Position numbers and translations under genes: made by a program
Source: Bacteroidota bacterium
Lineage (GTDB): Bacteria; Bacteroidota; Bacteroidia; Bacteroidales; Prolixibacteraceae
NCBI GenBank assembly: GCA_023428545.1
Contig: JAEYXH010000005.1
Location: 1 to 45,346, forward strand
Reading direction: 5' to 3'
DNA: 45,346 nucleotides
The notes under the pieces: model-generated
Told to the model about the DNA's origin: nothing
Seen by the model: only the letters and a program-made list of their open reading frames with translations
Database searches by the model: none
Shown here: positions 16,753 to 26,170 of the stretch, one piece after another
Layout of the letters: each line of letters starts with the position of its first letter
How positions within the stretch are numbered: position 1 is the stretch's first letter

Positions 16753-18474
16753 TTAAATATCCTTTGTCCTGATGTCCCTGATGTAAAGTTGAAGGTTCGA
16801 TTTTCCCCTGAACTCATTTATGGCGACCGAATAGCAGATGTCAAACGGCATACCCGACTTGATAACAGGAAATTTCTCGGACATATTAAAGGCTATACCG
16901 GCATATACTGCGGATGAATCATCAGGTTCCACCAGATCGAGTTTTAAATGTTCCGAATTTTTGCCAACCAGTCGGCTTGTGCCTGAATCCAGGACATCCT
17001 CCGTTATAAAAACGGGCATTTGGTTATGGGGCCCAAATGGTTCAAACTGTCGAAGGATCCTGAAAAAGCGTGGTGTAATTTCGTGCAGTGCAAGTTTTGT
17101 GTCAATATCAATAGATTGAACCTGAGGTTGGCCATCAAGACTGCGGGTTACAATTTCTTCAAATCGCCGTGAGAATTCCGAAATATTTTCAATCCTCATA
17201 GTCAGTCCGGCAGCATACATATGTCCTCCGTAGGACTCCAGCAAATCACTGCATGACCCGATTGCCTCGTACAGGTCAAAATCCTTGACGGAGCGTGCCG
17301 ATCCTGTTGCCAGTCCGTTTGATTCAGTCAAAACGACCGTAGGCCGATAGTAAAATTCAGTCAATCGTGAAGCCACAATTCCAACTACCCCTTTGTGCCA
17401 GTCGCGGTTATAAATCACGGTACTATTCCGGTTCTTTAGCTCGGGGTTATTTTCTATCATGTCAAGGGCGTCCTGTGTGATATCCCTGTCTAAGGTCTTT
17501 CTGATTTCATTGAAGGAGTCAATTTCTCCCCCCAGGGCATCGGAGCTATCCTCGTCGAGTGAAACCAAAATCTGTACTGATTTTTTACCGTGTTCAATTC
17601 TCCCTGAAGCATTCAGTCTGGGCCCAATCTTAAATACAATGTCACTAATGGTAATATCACCTGCTGTCAGTCCTGAATAGTTGATAATGGTTTGCAATCC
17701 CATGCCTGGCTCCTTGTTGAGCTTTTTTAGTCCATAATAAGCCAAAACCCTGTTCTCGCCGGAAATGGGTACGATGTCCGAAGCTATACTTACCACAACG
17801 AGGTCAAGAAGGTTATAGAGCTTTTCGGTCGGCAAATTCTTATGCATGGTATAGGCCTGCAGAAATTTGAATCCCACTCCGCAACCTGATAGTTCCTTGT
17901 ACGGATAAGGGCAATCGGGCCTTTTGGGATCAAGAACCGCCACAGCATCCGGAATCGTATCTCCGGGGTTGTGATGATCACAGATAATAAAATCGAGACC
18001 CTTCTGTCGGGCATAACTTATTTTCTCGACAGCCTTGATGCCGCAATCCAGCACGATGATCAATGAAAAGTCTTCTGATGCGGCATATTCGATACTGTGG
18101 GGGCTAATTCCATAGCCCTCAGTATATCGGTCGGGAATATAAAAATCAATATTTTGCAAATGGTCTTTCAGGAAAAGATACATCATGGCCACCGAGGTAG
18201 TGCCATCAACATCATAATCACCATAGATCATAACTTTTTCCTGGTTTTCAATAGCCCTTTCCAGACGCTCCACGGCCTTGTCCATGTCTTTCATCAGGAA
18301 AGGGTCGTGAAGATCAGAAAGTTTAGGACGAAAGAAAGCTTTAGCTTCGTTAAATGTATTTATGCCTCTTTGAACCAAAAGGTTCGTAATTACCATATTT
18401 ACATTTAACGCCGCCGACAGATGCTTTATGTCATTAAGTTCGCCCTGTGGCTTCAAATTCCATACTTTCTCCAT
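16753..18474 (-). CDS. recJ: Single-stranded-DNA-specific exonuclease RecJ
   Basis: RecJ degrades single-stranded DNA 5' to 3' in recombination and mismatch repair. The 573-residue protein has the DHH-phosphoesterase motifs: GDYDVDG (Asp86, Asp88, Asp90), VLDCG (Asp143) and CDHHNPG (Asp166-His167-His168). The DHHA1 region follows, with RLNASGRI and later GGHMYAAG, and then the C-terminal OB domain. The start at 18474 (MEKVWNLKP) is chosen because a perfect TATCTTTG promoter box lies 40 bp upstream. An in-frame extension to 18579 would place that box inside the gene and add a non-conserved hydrophobic tail. It diverges from lysS. Confidence 0.95.
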   Translation of the reverse strand: MEKVWNLKPQGELNDIKHLSAALNVNMVITNLLVQRGINTFNEAKAFFRPKLSDLHDPFLMKDMDKAVERLERAIENQEKVMIYGDYDVDGTTSVAMMYLFLKDHLQNIDFYIPDRYTEGYGISPHSIEYAASEDFSLIIVLDCGIKAVEKISYARQKGLDFIICDHHNPGDTIPDAVAVLDPKRPDCPYPYKELSGCGVGFKFLQAYTMHKNLPTEKLYNLLDLVVVSIASDIVPISGENRVLAYYGLKKLNKEPGMGLQTIINYSGLTAGDITISDIVFKIGPRLNASGRIEHGKKSVQILVSLDEDSSDALGGEIDSFNEIRKTLDRDITQDALDMIENNPELKNRNSTVIYNRDWHKGVVGIVASRLTEFYYRPTVVLTESNGLATGSARSVKDFDLYEAIGSCSDLLESYGGHMYAAGLTMRIENISEFSRRFEEIVTRSLDGQPQVQSIDIDTKLALHEITPRFFRILRQFEPFGPHNQMPVFITEDVLDSGTSRLVGKNSEHLKLDLVEPDDSSAVYAGIAFNMSEKFPVIKSGMPFDICYSVAINEFRGKSNLQLYIRDIRTKDI

Positions 18475-18513
18475 GCTTTGCCTTTCCGCCGTTACCTTTG
18501 CGTTAGATTTTTG

Positions 18514-18521
18514 CAAAGATA
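18514..18521 (-). promoter_or_regulatory. Bacteroidota -7 promoter box for recJ
   Basis: The minus strand reads TATCTTTG followed by C, a perfect TAnnTTTG match, giving a leader of about 30-35 bases before the start at 18474. The box decides the start, because a longer frame runs through it. Confidence 0.65.
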
Positions 18522-18681
18522 TAAAATGCAAAATGATAACTATAATAAAAGACAATAAGGGCTGCAAAGATTTTTCCAACCTTTTGATTCATAATTTTAT
18601 AGGTGTCGATTTAGGTAAAGATGGGTATGAACGTCCAAATTTGACATCCTGCTGGCCCTGAGTGGAAAGGATTCTTTTTTC

Positions 18682-18689
18682 TATCTTTG
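18682..18689 (+). promoter_or_regulatory. Bacteroidota -7 promoter box for lysS
   Basis: TATCTTTG, a perfect TAnnTTTG match, lies 31 bp before ATG18721 in the gap between divergent recJ and lysS. A clear -33 element is not visible. Confidence 0.65.
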
Positions 18690-18720
18690 CAAAGTTTTTT
18701 TGTAAAGTAAACATTTGAGC

Positions 18721-20466
18721 ATGACAAACATATCGTTAAGTGAACAAGAGGTTATCCGACGTAATTCATTGCAGAAATTAAGAGATTTGGGTATCGACCC
18801 GTATCCTGCTGCTGAATATCCGGTCAATGCCCTGGCTTCGGAGATAAAAAGTCAGTATAACCCCGAGCTGAATAATTTCAGTGAGGTATGTCTGGCTGGC
18901 CGTTTAATGACCCAGAGGATCATGGGTAAGGCTTCCTTTGCCGAGTTGCAGGACTCAAGCGGCCGGATCCAGTTATACATAAACCGCGATGAGCTTTGTC
19001 CGGGAGAGGATAAAGCTTTTTATAACGAAGTGTTCAAGAAGCTGCTGGATATTGGCGATATCATTGGTGTCAAGGGAAATGCCTTCATCACCCAGATGGG
19101 TGAATTATCCATAAACGTGAAGGAACTGACGATCCTGAATAAATCATTGAGACCATTACCGGTTGTCAAAGAAAAAGATGGCGTTACTTTCGATGCATAC
19201 ACTGATATGGAGCAGAGGTACAGGATGCGATATGTCGACCTGATTGTCAATCCCCATGTCAGGGATGTCTTTGTCAAGCGTACGAAGATCATCAACACAA
19301 TGCGTGAGATGTTCAACGAGAATGGTTATCTCGAAGTCGAGACTCCTATTCTTCAGCCAATACCAGGTGGCGCGGCGGCCCGGCCTTTCATTACACATCA
19401 CAATACACTCGATATTCCATTGTATCTCAGAATTGCCAATGAGCTGTACCTCAAAAGGCTGATTGTTGGCGGGTATGACGGGGTTTACGAGTTTGCCAAG
19501 GACTTCAGGAATGAGGGGATGGACAGGACGCATAATCCTGAGTTTACCGTAATGGAAATCTATGTTGCCTACAAGGATTACCGCTGGATGATGGATTTTA
19601 CCGAGAAAATGATCGAAAGGGTGGCATTGGCCCTGCATGGTACCACCCGGGTTCCACTGGGCGAACATATGATCGACTTCAAGGCGCCTTATCCCAGGGT
19701 GACCATGTATGATGCAATCAAAGAACATACCGGTTATGATATTTCAGGTATGTCGGAGGCTGAACTCCGCCATGTTTGCGATAAACTCGGCATTGAAACT
19801 GATCCCACCATGGGGAAAGGCAAACTTATTGATGAAATTTTCGGTGAGAAGTGTGAGCAAAACTATATTCAGCCCACATTTATCATTGACTATCCCATCG
19901 AAATGTCTCCGCTAACAAAGAAGCACCGCTCTAATCCTGGCCTGACCGAAAGGTTTGAGTTGATGGTATATGGCAAGGAGCTGGCAAATGCATACTCCGA
20001 ATTGAATGACCCCATCGATCAGAGAGAGAGGTTTGAAGATCAGCTCAGCCTTTCCGAGAAGGGTGATGATGAGGCTATGTTTATCGACCAGGATTTTCTC
20101 AGGGCATTGGAGTACGGTATGCCCCCTACTTCAGGAATGGGTATCGGTATCGACCGGTTGACGATGTTCATGACCAATAACCTGTCTATTCAGGATGTTT
20201 TATTCTTCCCCCAAATGAGGCCGGAAGTGAAAAAACAGGAAGTAATTAGCAAAACAGAAGATTTTCTGCAGTTAGGGGTGCCGGAAGCATGGGTGGATGT
20301 TTTGCGGAATATGGGTTATACACTGGTCTCCAAACTAAAGGAAGTTGAGAAGCATACCAAGCTTCACCAGGATTTGTGCGGATATAACAAAAAAAATAAA
20401 CTGGGCTTGCAGAACCCGACACAGGACGATGTGAAAGGTTGGATAGATGCCGCTTCAGCCAATTGA
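18721..20466 (+). CDS. lysS: Lysyl-tRNA synthetase (class II)
   Basis: LysRS charges tRNA-Lys. The 581-residue protein has an N-terminal OB anticodon-binding domain (about 60-150) with the characteristic [18 protein letters not shown] start. The class II catalytic core follows, with motif 2 [14 protein letters not shown] and motif 3 [10 protein letters not shown]. It ends in an extra C-terminal tail of about 75 residues beyond motif 3, which contains [25 protein letters not shown] helices and resembles a tail seen in other Bacteroidota LysRS proteins. ATG18721 is used; a TTG two codons earlier is also in frame but less likely. The promoter box TATCTTTG lies 31 bp upstream. gpsA follows after 82 bp. 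Confidence 0.97.
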   Translation: MTNISLSEQEVIRRNSLQKLRDLGIDPYPAAEYPVNALASEIKSQYNPELNNFSEVCLAGRLMTQRIMGKASFAELQDSSGRIQLYINRDELCPGEDKAFYNEVFKKLLDIGDIIGVKGNAFITQMGELSINVKELTILNKSLRPLPVVKEKDGVTFDAYTDMEQRYRMRYVDLIVNPHVRDVFVKRTKIINTMREMFNENGYLEVETPILQPIPGGAAARPFITHHNTLDIPLYLRIANELYLKRLIVGGYDGVYEFAKDFRNEGMDRTHNPEFTVMEIYVAYKDYRWMMDFTEKMIERVALALHGTTRVPLGEHMIDFKAPYPRVTMYDAIKEHTGYDISGMSEAELRHVCDKLGIETDPTMGKGKLIDEIFGEKCEQNYIQPTFIIDYPIEMSPLTKKHRSNPGLTERFELMVYGKELANAYSELNDPIDQRERFEDQLSLSEKGDDEAMFIDQDFLRALEYGMPPTSGMGIGIDRLTMFMTNNLSIQDVLFFPQMRPEVKKQEVISKTEDFLQLGVPEAWVDVLRNMGYTLVSKLKEVEKHTKLHQDLCGYNKKNKLGLQNPTQDDVKGWIDAASAN

Positions 20467-20548
20467 TCTGTCGGGGGAACCTTTGCGGTGATCCTGTCCG
20501 GTTGAGGGATGGCATAATGTGATTCCAATTAAATAAGAACGTCTTCGA

Positions 20549-21547
20549 ATGAATGAAAAAGAACTGAGGGTAGCATTGCTGGGTAGTGGCAGCTGGGCAA
20601 CGGCTGTCGCCAAAATCCTGATGGAAAATGTAGGGGGGATAAATTGGTTTATCCGCGACGATGATACCATCGAGCAATTCAGGCAGTACCGGCATAATCC
20701 CGGATACATGCGTGGCGTCATTTTCGACATTGACAGGATACGGTTTTCATCCGACATCAACCAGGTGGTCAGGGATTCCGATATCCTGGTCGTGGTCATT
20801 CCTTCGGCCTACCTGCTTGACTATATCAGTGGTCTGACCGAAGATATTTCAGGCAAATATATCATCTCCGGAATTAAGGGACTGGTTCCTGTCAATAACA
20901 TGGTGATTGCTGAATATTTCCATACATGTTTCAAGGTGCCTTACGAATCAATCGGCATTATAGCCGGTCCTTCGCATGCCGAAGAGGTTGCCCTGGAAAG
21001 GCTTTCCTACCTGACCCTGGCTTGCCAGAATGAAAAAAATGCTTCACTTTTTGCACGCCTGTTTTCCTGTTCCTACATCAAAACAAATATTTCCGACGAT
21101 ATTTGGGGTACCGAATACAGCTCAGTCATTAAGAACATCATTGCCATTGCTGCCGGGATAGTCCACGGACTGATGTATGGCGACAATTTTCAGGCAGTGT
21201 TGGTGTCCAATGCCATAATTGAGATTGAAAGGTTTGTCAATGCCGTTCACCCCATTTCAAGGGATATTAAGAGTTCTGCATATCTGGGCGATTTGATGGT
21301 TACATCCTATTCCCAGTTCAGCCGAAACCGTACCTTTGGAAACATGATCGGAAAGGGGTATTCAGTCCGGACTGCCCAACTTGAAATGCATATGGTGGCC
21401 GAAGGCTATTTTGCTGCAAAATCAATCAGGGATATCAATGAGCGCTATAACGTGGATATGCCCATCTGTGAGGCTGTTTACCAAATTCTATACAATAACC
21501 GGTCTCCACGAAAAGAGATTCAGAAGCTGACAGAAAAATTATCATAA
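20549..21547 (+). CDS. gpsA: NAD(P)+-dependent glycerol-3-phosphate dehydrogenase
   Basis: GpsA reduces dihydroxyacetone phosphate to sn-glycerol-3-phosphate, the backbone of membrane lipids. The 332-residue protein shows the dinucleotide loop LGSGSWATA (11-19), the GIKGL motif with Lys110, and the substrate-loop AGPSHAEEV. The catalytic lysine is in SSVIKNIIAIAAG (Lys195). The later GDLMVTSYSQFSRNRTFG segment is also diagnostic. It lies between lysS and pgi on the same strand, and pgi starts 14 bases after its stop, so gpsA and pgi are probably cotranscribed. Confidence 0.96.
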   Translation: MNEKELRVALLGSGSWATAVAKILMENVGGINWFIRDDDTIEQFRQYRHNPGYMRGVIFDIDRIRFSSDINQVVRDSDILVVVIPSAYLLDYISGLTEDISGKYIISGIKGLVPVNNMVIAEYFHTCFKVPYESIGIIAGPSHAEEVALERLSYLTLACQNEKNASLFARLFSCSYIKTNISDDIWGTEYSSVIKNIIAIAAGIVHGLMYGDNFQAVLVSNAIIEIERFVNAVHPISRDIKSSAYLGDLMVTSYSQFSRNRTFGNMIGKGYSVRTAQLEMHMVAEGYFAAKSIRDINERYNVDMPICEAVYQILYNNRSPRKEIQKLTEKLS

Positions 21548-21561
21548 AACATTTTTGAAAA

Positions 21562-22896
21562 ATGAATATAGATTATTCAAGAACTTTGGGATTTGTAAGC
21601 CAGGAGAGCATTGATACCTACCGGGCCATAACCGAACAAAGCAATATGGCTCTTGACCTGAAAACAGGCAAGGGCAATGACTTCCTGGGCTGGGTAAACC
21701 TCCCGTCCTCGATTGATGAGGATACCCTGGCTGATATCGAACAAACAGCTGACCGTCTGAAAACAAAGAATATCGACATCCTTGTGGTAATCGGTATCGG
21801 AGGTTCATATCTAGGCGCTAAGGCTGTGATTGATGCCCTCTCCGACAGTTTCGCATCCTTAAGGCCAAAGAATAATCCATTGGTAGTTTTTGCAGGCCAG
21901 AACATTGGGGAGGATTACCTCTGTGAGCTGCGTGATTTGCTGAAAACAAAAGAGTATGCACTGGTCGTCATTTCCAAATCAGGTACAACCACCGAGCCGG
22001 CCATTGCATTCAGGCTCCTGAAACAGGATGTAGAGGCCAGGTATGGCAGGCAGGAAGCCCGTGAAAGAATCATTGCGATTACTGATGGGTCTAAAGGCGC
22101 GCTGCGTAAACTGGCAGATACCGAGGGATATAAAACTTATGTGATTCCTGATGATGTTGGTGGTCGCTATTCCGTCCTCACTCCGGTTGGACTGGTTGCG
22201 ATTGCCGTTGCCGGGTTCAACATCCGCGAATTGGTAAGGGGAGCTGTTGAAATGGAGAAAAACACTTCGGCTGGTGTTTCTTTCGATAATAATCCTGCCG
22301 CACACTATGCTGCAGTCCGCAACGAACTATACAGAAAAGGATATTTGATTGAGATAATGGTGAATTATAATCCCAAACTTCATTATTTTGCCGAGTGGTG
22401 GAAACAACTCTACGGCGAAAGTGAAGGTAAAGAAGGCAAGGGGATTTTTCCGGCCAGTGTCGACTTTACATCTGATCTACATTCAATGGGTCAGTATATT
22501 CAGGAAGGCGAGAGGAAACTCTTTGAAACTGTCATTTCTGTTGAAAATCCTGACAGGGAGTTATCCATCCCGTCTGACCAGGAAAATCTAGACGGTTTGA
22601 ATTTCCTTGCAGGAAAACGTATTGATGAGGTCAACAAAATGGCTGAACTTGGTACTGCGATCGCCCATGTCGACGGAGGAGTTCCTAATATCCGGATTAC
22701 TGTTGAAAAGCTTGATGAGTTCAATCTGGGACAACTAATCTATTTCTTTGAAAAGGCTTGTGGAATTAGCGGATACACACTGGGAGTCAATCCGTTTGAT
22801 CAGCCCGGTGTCGAAGCCTACAAGAAAAATATGTTTGCCCTCCTTGAAAAGCCAGGATTCGAAGCCGAAACCAAAGCCATCAAGGCGAGGTTGTAA
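21562..22896 (+). CDS. pgi: Glucose-6-phosphate isomerase
   Basis: Pgi interconverts glucose-6-phosphate and fructose-6-phosphate in glycolysis. The 444-residue length fits the short bacterial form. The SIS folds show GIGGSYLGA (78-86), the phosphate-binding SKSGTTTEP (138-146), and [11 protein letters not shown] (200-210). The catalytic glutamate is in [11 protein letters not shown] (Glu286). The C-terminal part has [12 protein letters not shown] with the final active-site lysine. A strong bidirectional terminator follows. Confidence 0.97.
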   Translation: MNIDYSRTLGFVSQESIDTYRAITEQSNMALDLKTGKGNDFLGWVNLPSSIDEDTLADIEQTADRLKTKNIDILVVIGIGGSYLGAKAVIDALSDSFASLRPKNNPLVVFAGQNIGEDYLCELRDLLKTKEYALVVISKSGTTTEPAIAFRLLKQDVEARYGRQEARERIIAITDGSKGALRKLADTEGYKTYVIPDDVGGRYSVLTPVGLVAIAVAGFNIRELVRGAVEMEKNTSAGVSFDNNPAAHYAAVRNELYRKGYLIEIMVNYNPKLHYFAEWWKQLYGESEGKEGKGIFPASVDFTSDLHSMGQYIQEGERKLFETVISVENPDRELSIPSDQENLDGLNFLAGKRIDEVNKMAELGTAIAHVDGGVPNIRITVEKLDEFNLGQLIYFFEKACGISGYTLGVNPFDQPGVEAYKKNMFALLEKPGFEAETKAIKARL

Positions 22897-22933
22897 TCTT
22901 TGACAAGATTTTTCTTATTTGTTTATATATACT

Positions 22934-22970
22934 AAAAAGGTACGGAGCCATCTGGCTTCCGTACCTTTTT
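22934..22970. terminator. Bidirectional rho-independent terminator between pgi and the small exported-protein gene
   Basis: A long inverted repeat, AAAAAGGTACGGA against TCCGTACCTTTTT with an inner GCC/GGC pair and a tetraloop, forms a stem of about 16 bp. The T-run is present in both reading directions. It lies 38 bp after pgi (+) and 48 bp after the minus-strand gene that ends at 23019, so it can stop both. Confidence 0.88.
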
Positions 22971-23018
22971 GCTTTGTACCATTTCTGGGGTTATACTGAT
23001 CGGTCAGTCTGATAAAAC

Positions 23019-23633
23019 TTAAAGCTTAAAGTAATAGCCCAGCTTTATTCCACCATATAATGGCCCGGTTCGAATATTGTCGGCTGTGGTTGCCGCAATT
23101 TCCATGCTGATATGCCAGTTGTCGGGCGTCAGGTATCGCACGCCAACTGGCATGTACATGTAAAATTCCTCCTCCAGAACGCCGCCCCCGATTCCTGCAT
23201 ATCCGGCCATTAATCCCATGTATGGCGATAATCCCTCTATCCTCCTGAATTGGATGGGATGTAAGGATATCCCTCCATATGCCGTGGTCAGGTCTATCCC
23301 GGTTTCCAGGTTGACAACCCTGCCCAATGCATACCCTAGAAAGGCTGAGCCGTAGTTCATGGTGGCACCCAGCAGATTGAAGCCAACCAGCAATGCCTTT
23401 TCATTCCTTAAATTTCTTTTTCGGCGTAGGGGATTGGGCTGAGCAGCTTCAGTCGGCAAATCAAGGATGGAAGAGGATGCAACATTGCCATAAATATTGG
23501 ATGTGAAGTTTATGGAGGAATGTAAGCTTGCCTTTGGAATATCTATAGGTCCTTCTTGACTGGCAAAACTCATCAATGGAGACAACCATGCAGACAATGC
23601 CATGGTGATTGTGATTGCAGTCCATTTCACCAT
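23019..23633 (-). CDS. Small exported protein, probable outer-membrane beta-barrel
   Basis: I do not recognise this family. From the chosen start (MVKWTAITITMALSAW) the protein is 204 residues, with a signal peptide of about 25 residues ending near SFAS. A basic patch PLRRKRNLRNEK (near 74-85) precedes the C-terminal domain. That domain is rich in glycine, tyrosine and alternating hydrophobics (for example GLSPYMGLMAGYAGIGGGV) and ends in GGIKLGYYFKL, consistent with a small beta-barrel with a terminal aromatic strand. Longer in-frame starts up to 23729 would bury the signal peptide behind about 30 residues and are not preferred. It is transcribed away from the divergent DMT permease and is closed by the shared bidirectional terminator. 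Confidence 0.55.
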   Translation of the reverse strand: MVKWTAITITMALSAWLSPLMSFASQEGPIDIPKASLHSSINFTSNIYGNVASSSILDLPTEAAQPNPLRRKRNLRNEKALLVGFNLLGATMNYGSAFLGYALGRVVNLETGIDLTTAYGGISLHPIQFRRIEGLSPYMGLMAGYAGIGGGVLEEEFYMYMPVGVRYLTPDNWHISMEIAATTADNIRTGPLYGGIKLGYYFKL

Positions 23634-23744
23634 GGTGCCGAACCCCAACCAACCTACTCCTGCTAACCTACCGGCTCCTTGCATTGACGGATTTTTGTGC
23701 TGCAAGTTATATTTTACTTTCCAACACACAAGAGATTCTTTTCC

Positions 23745-23752
23745 TATTTTTG
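23745..23752 (+). promoter_or_regulatory. -7 promoter box abutting the DMT permease start
   Basis: TATTTTTG, a perfect TAnnTTTG match, ends only four bases before ATG23757. Transcription would then begin at or within a base or two of the start codon, implying a leaderless mRNA. Confidence 0.6.
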
Positions 23753-23756
23753 CGTC

Positions 23757-24674
23757 ATGAAATCTGATCGGTTTAAAGGTTATTTCTTTGCCATTCTGGC
23801 GACAATTTCTTATTCAAATGTCTACATATTCAGTAAGGCAGCGATGAATGAGATCCATATTATCCAGTTCGGCTTTTTCTGGTATGCATTTGGAGCTTTG
23901 CTCAATACCGTTTGGTCGGCCTACCGTGGTAACCTCGGGACTATTCCCAAACTGAAATGGCCTCAGGTCAAAATTTTGATTTTGCTTGGAATCCTTGAGA
24001 TCCTGACTAATTCGACATTTTTCCTTTCCATCCATATCATTCCCGACCCTTCGGTAACTTCCTTTTTAGGAAATCTTTATCCTGTGTTCCTGACACTTGG
24101 GGCAGTTGTCTTGCTGAAAGAACGGTTCACATTTATTGAATCAACAGGGGTTTTTCTTGCATTTGCAGGCGCTTTTATCATCAGTTATAACGGTGGAAGC
24201 AATCTGTCGGATATGTTTATTCCCGGGACGATGATTGTTTTGGTGAATGCAGTACTGGCTGCATCCACTTCCCTGGTCGTGAAAGTCAATGTCAGGAGAC
24301 TTTCACCTGAATTGATTACACTGAACCATAACCTGTGGCTGCTGGTGTATGCTACCATCCTGATGTTTGCGACCGGAAAATCATTTGAGGTGCCCACAGG
24401 TTCGCTGGTAAATATGGCGATAGGATCCTTCCTGGGGCCCTTTATGGGAATTCTGACTATATATTACTCCTTCCAGTATATTGAAGCCTCACGGTCTTCC
24501 ATTGTCCAGAGCCTGAAGGGGATTGTGGTATTGATAGGTGCATGGCTCTATTTTCAGACCCTGCCTTTGCCACACCAGCTTTGGGGAGGCTTGCTGACAG
24601 TCGCAGGTGTCCTGGTCATGACCCTGGCGCAGGCAAATATCCTTCGTTTTGGGAAACGCGCTAAAATGCGTTGA
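23757..24674 (+). CDS. DMT-superfamily permease (EamA family)
   Basis: This 305-residue protein is an inner-membrane permease with about ten hydrophobic helices in two EamA repeats. Examples are FAILATISYSNVYIFS in helix 1, VTSFLGNLYPVFLTLGAVVL in the first repeat and GPFMGILTIYYSFQYI in the second. Most relatives export or import metabolites, and the substrate cannot be read from the sequence. The start at 23757 (MKSDRFKGYFF) is the only methionine ahead of helix 1 that fits, since the next one (residue 30) lies beyond that helix. A perfect promoter box ends four bases before this ATG, so the mRNA may be leaderless. It is followed by tyrS with its own promoter. Confidence 0.85.
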   Translation: MKSDRFKGYFFAILATISYSNVYIFSKAAMNEIHIIQFGFFWYAFGALLNTVWSAYRGNLGTIPKLKWPQVKILILLGILEILTNSTFFLSIHIIPDPSVTSFLGNLYPVFLTLGAVVLLKERFTFIESTGVFLAFAGAFIISYNGGSNLSDMFIPGTMIVLVNAVLAASTSLVVKVNVRRLSPELITLNHNLWLLVYATILMFATGKSFEVPTGSLVNMAIGSFLGPFMGILTIYYSFQYIEASRSSIVQSLKGIVVLIGAWLYFQTLPLPHQLWGGLLTVAGVLVMTLAQANILRFGKRAKMR

Positions 24675-24780
24675 CAGGTGGAATTCATAAGCTCCCCGTT
24701 TTTCAGGATCAATAACTGACATTGACTGCATTAGTCTGTGATTCGGTTTTTTTCGCGACATTCCAACTCAAAACTCTTTT

Positions 24781-24788
24781 TATCTTTG
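24781..24788 (+). promoter_or_regulatory. Bacteroidota -7 promoter box for tyrS
   Basis: TATCTTTG followed by C, a perfect TAnnTTTG match, ends 17 bases before ATG24806. It falls inside the longer in-frame extension to 24722, which is one reason that extension is rejected. Confidence 0.65.
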
Positions 24789-24805
24789 CACAAAATTTTT
24801 TGGAA

Positions 24806-26098
24806 ATGAACTTTGTAAAAGAATTATCATGGCGCGGAATGATCCATGATGTCATGCCCGGAACCGAGGAACAGTTTGAAAAGGAAATGACTTCAGCCTA
24901 TGTCGGAATTGATCCTACGGCTGATTCACTGCATATCGGCCATTTGGTGGGCGTCATGATGCTGAAGCATCTTCAGCGTTCCGGCCATAAGCCCATTGCC
25001 CTTGTTGGAGGGGCTACCGGCATGATCGGTGATCCGAGTTTGAAATCACAGGAGCGTAACCTCCTCGATGAAGTTACTTTAAGACATAATCAGGAGTGCC
25101 TGAAACGCCAGCTTTCCAGGTTCCTCGATTTCGATTCGAATGAACCCAATGCGGCAGTGATGGTAAACAACTACGATTGGATGAAGAGTTTTACCTTCCT
25201 TGAATTCATTCGGGATGTTGGAAAGCACATAACAGTAAACTATATGATGTCGAAAGATTCGGTTAAAAAGAGAATTTCTTCCGAATCGTCGACAGGAATG
25301 TCTTTTACAGAGTTTACATACCAGTTGGTCCAGGGATACGATTTCCTGTACCTCTACCAGAACCATAATTGCAAATTGCAGATGGGTGGTTCCGACCAAT
25401 GGGGTAACATTACGACCGGAACCGAACTAATCCGCCGTGTTGCAGGAGGAACCGCTTTCGCCATGACCTGTCCTCTTATTACCAAAGCTGATGGAGGAAA
25501 ATTTGGCAAGACCGAATCAGGCAATGTCTGGCTTGATCCGGATAAGACTTCACCATACGAGTTCTATCAATTCTGGCTTAACACATCTGATGAGGATGCC
25601 GAAAAATACATTAAGATTTTTACCCTATTGGGGCAGGAGGAAATAAATGATCTGGTAGCACTTCACCGTGACGCACCCCATCAACGTGCCTTGCAAAGGA
25701 AGCTTGCCGAAGAAGTGACCGTGATGGTACATTCACGCGATGATTACAACATGGCTGTGGAAGCTTCACAGATCTTGTTTGGTCAAGGAACGGCTGATCA
25801 GCTGAGGAAATTGAACGAAAAAACCCTCCTGTCGGTTTTTGATGGAGTTCCCAGATTTGAAATGGCAAAAGCCGATTTGGAAAGTGGCGTAAATGTCGTG
25901 GATCTTTTGACAGAGAAGGCACAAGTCTTTCCCTCGAAGGGGGAGATCAGACGTACTATCCAAGCTAATGGATTGAGTATCAATAAGGAGAAGGTTGTTT
26001 CCGCAGATCAGGTCATTGATCAAACTGCGCTGCTTGGTGACAGGTACATCCTAGCTCAAAAAGGCAAAAAGAATTACTATCTTATCATTGTCAGGTAA
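24806..26098 (+). CDS. tyrS: Tyrosyl-tRNA synthetase
   Basis: TyrRS charges tRNA-Tyr and is a class I synthetase. The 430-residue protein has the HIGH motif at residues 43-46 (SLHIGHLVG), the tyrosine-binding region with GGSDQWGNI (194-202), and the second signature as KFGKT (232-236). An S4 RNA-binding domain lies at the C terminus (about 365-430). The start [11 protein letters not shown] matches the family and sits 17 bases behind a perfect promoter box. The short hairpin downstream at 26126-26141 lacks a T-tract, so readthrough into the polysaccharide genes is possible. Confidence 0.97.
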   Translation: MNFVKELSWRGMIHDVMPGTEEQFEKEMTSAYVGIDPTADSLHIGHLVGVMMLKHLQRSGHKPIALVGGATGMIGDPSLKSQERNLLDEVTLRHNQECLKRQLSRFLDFDSNEPNAAVMVNNYDWMKSFTFLEFIRDVGKHITVNYMMSKDSVKKRISSESSTGMSFTEFTYQLVQGYDFLYLYQNHNCKLQMGGSDQWGNITTGTELIRRVAGGTAFAMTCPLITKADGGKFGKTESGNVWLDPDKTSPYEFYQFWLNTSDEDAEKYIKIFTLLGQEEINDLVALHRDAPHQRALQRKLAEEVTVMVHSRDDYNMAVEASQILFGQGTADQLRKLNEKTLLSVFDGVPRFEMAKADLESGVNVVDLLTEKAQVFPSKGEIRRTIQANGLSINKEKVVSADQVIDQTALLGDRYILAQKGKKNYYLIIVR

Positions 26099-26170
26099 AT
26101 TCATGACTATCAAAATAAACGAGGGGCTTTATCGTTAAAGCACATATGCGGATTTAACCAGATCAAATTT

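Noticed and set aside
18475..18579. A longer N terminus of RecJ with a hydrophobic stretch that looks like a signal peptide
   Set aside because: A perfect TATCTTTG promoter box lies within it, and RecJ is cytoplasmic. The start at 18474 matches the family.
19156..19728. A 190-codon minus-strand frame opposite lysS
   Set aside because: It overlaps the conserved class II core of LysRS and has no family motif or start context, so it is a shadow frame.
24722..24805. A 28-residue N-terminal extension of TyrS
   Set aside because: It contains the perfect TATCTTTG promoter box, and the family N terminus begins at MNFVKEL.
26126..26141. Hairpin GCTTTA-TCGT-TAAAGC after tyrS as a terminator
   Set aside because: It is AT-rich with no T-run after it, so it is too weak to call a terminator.
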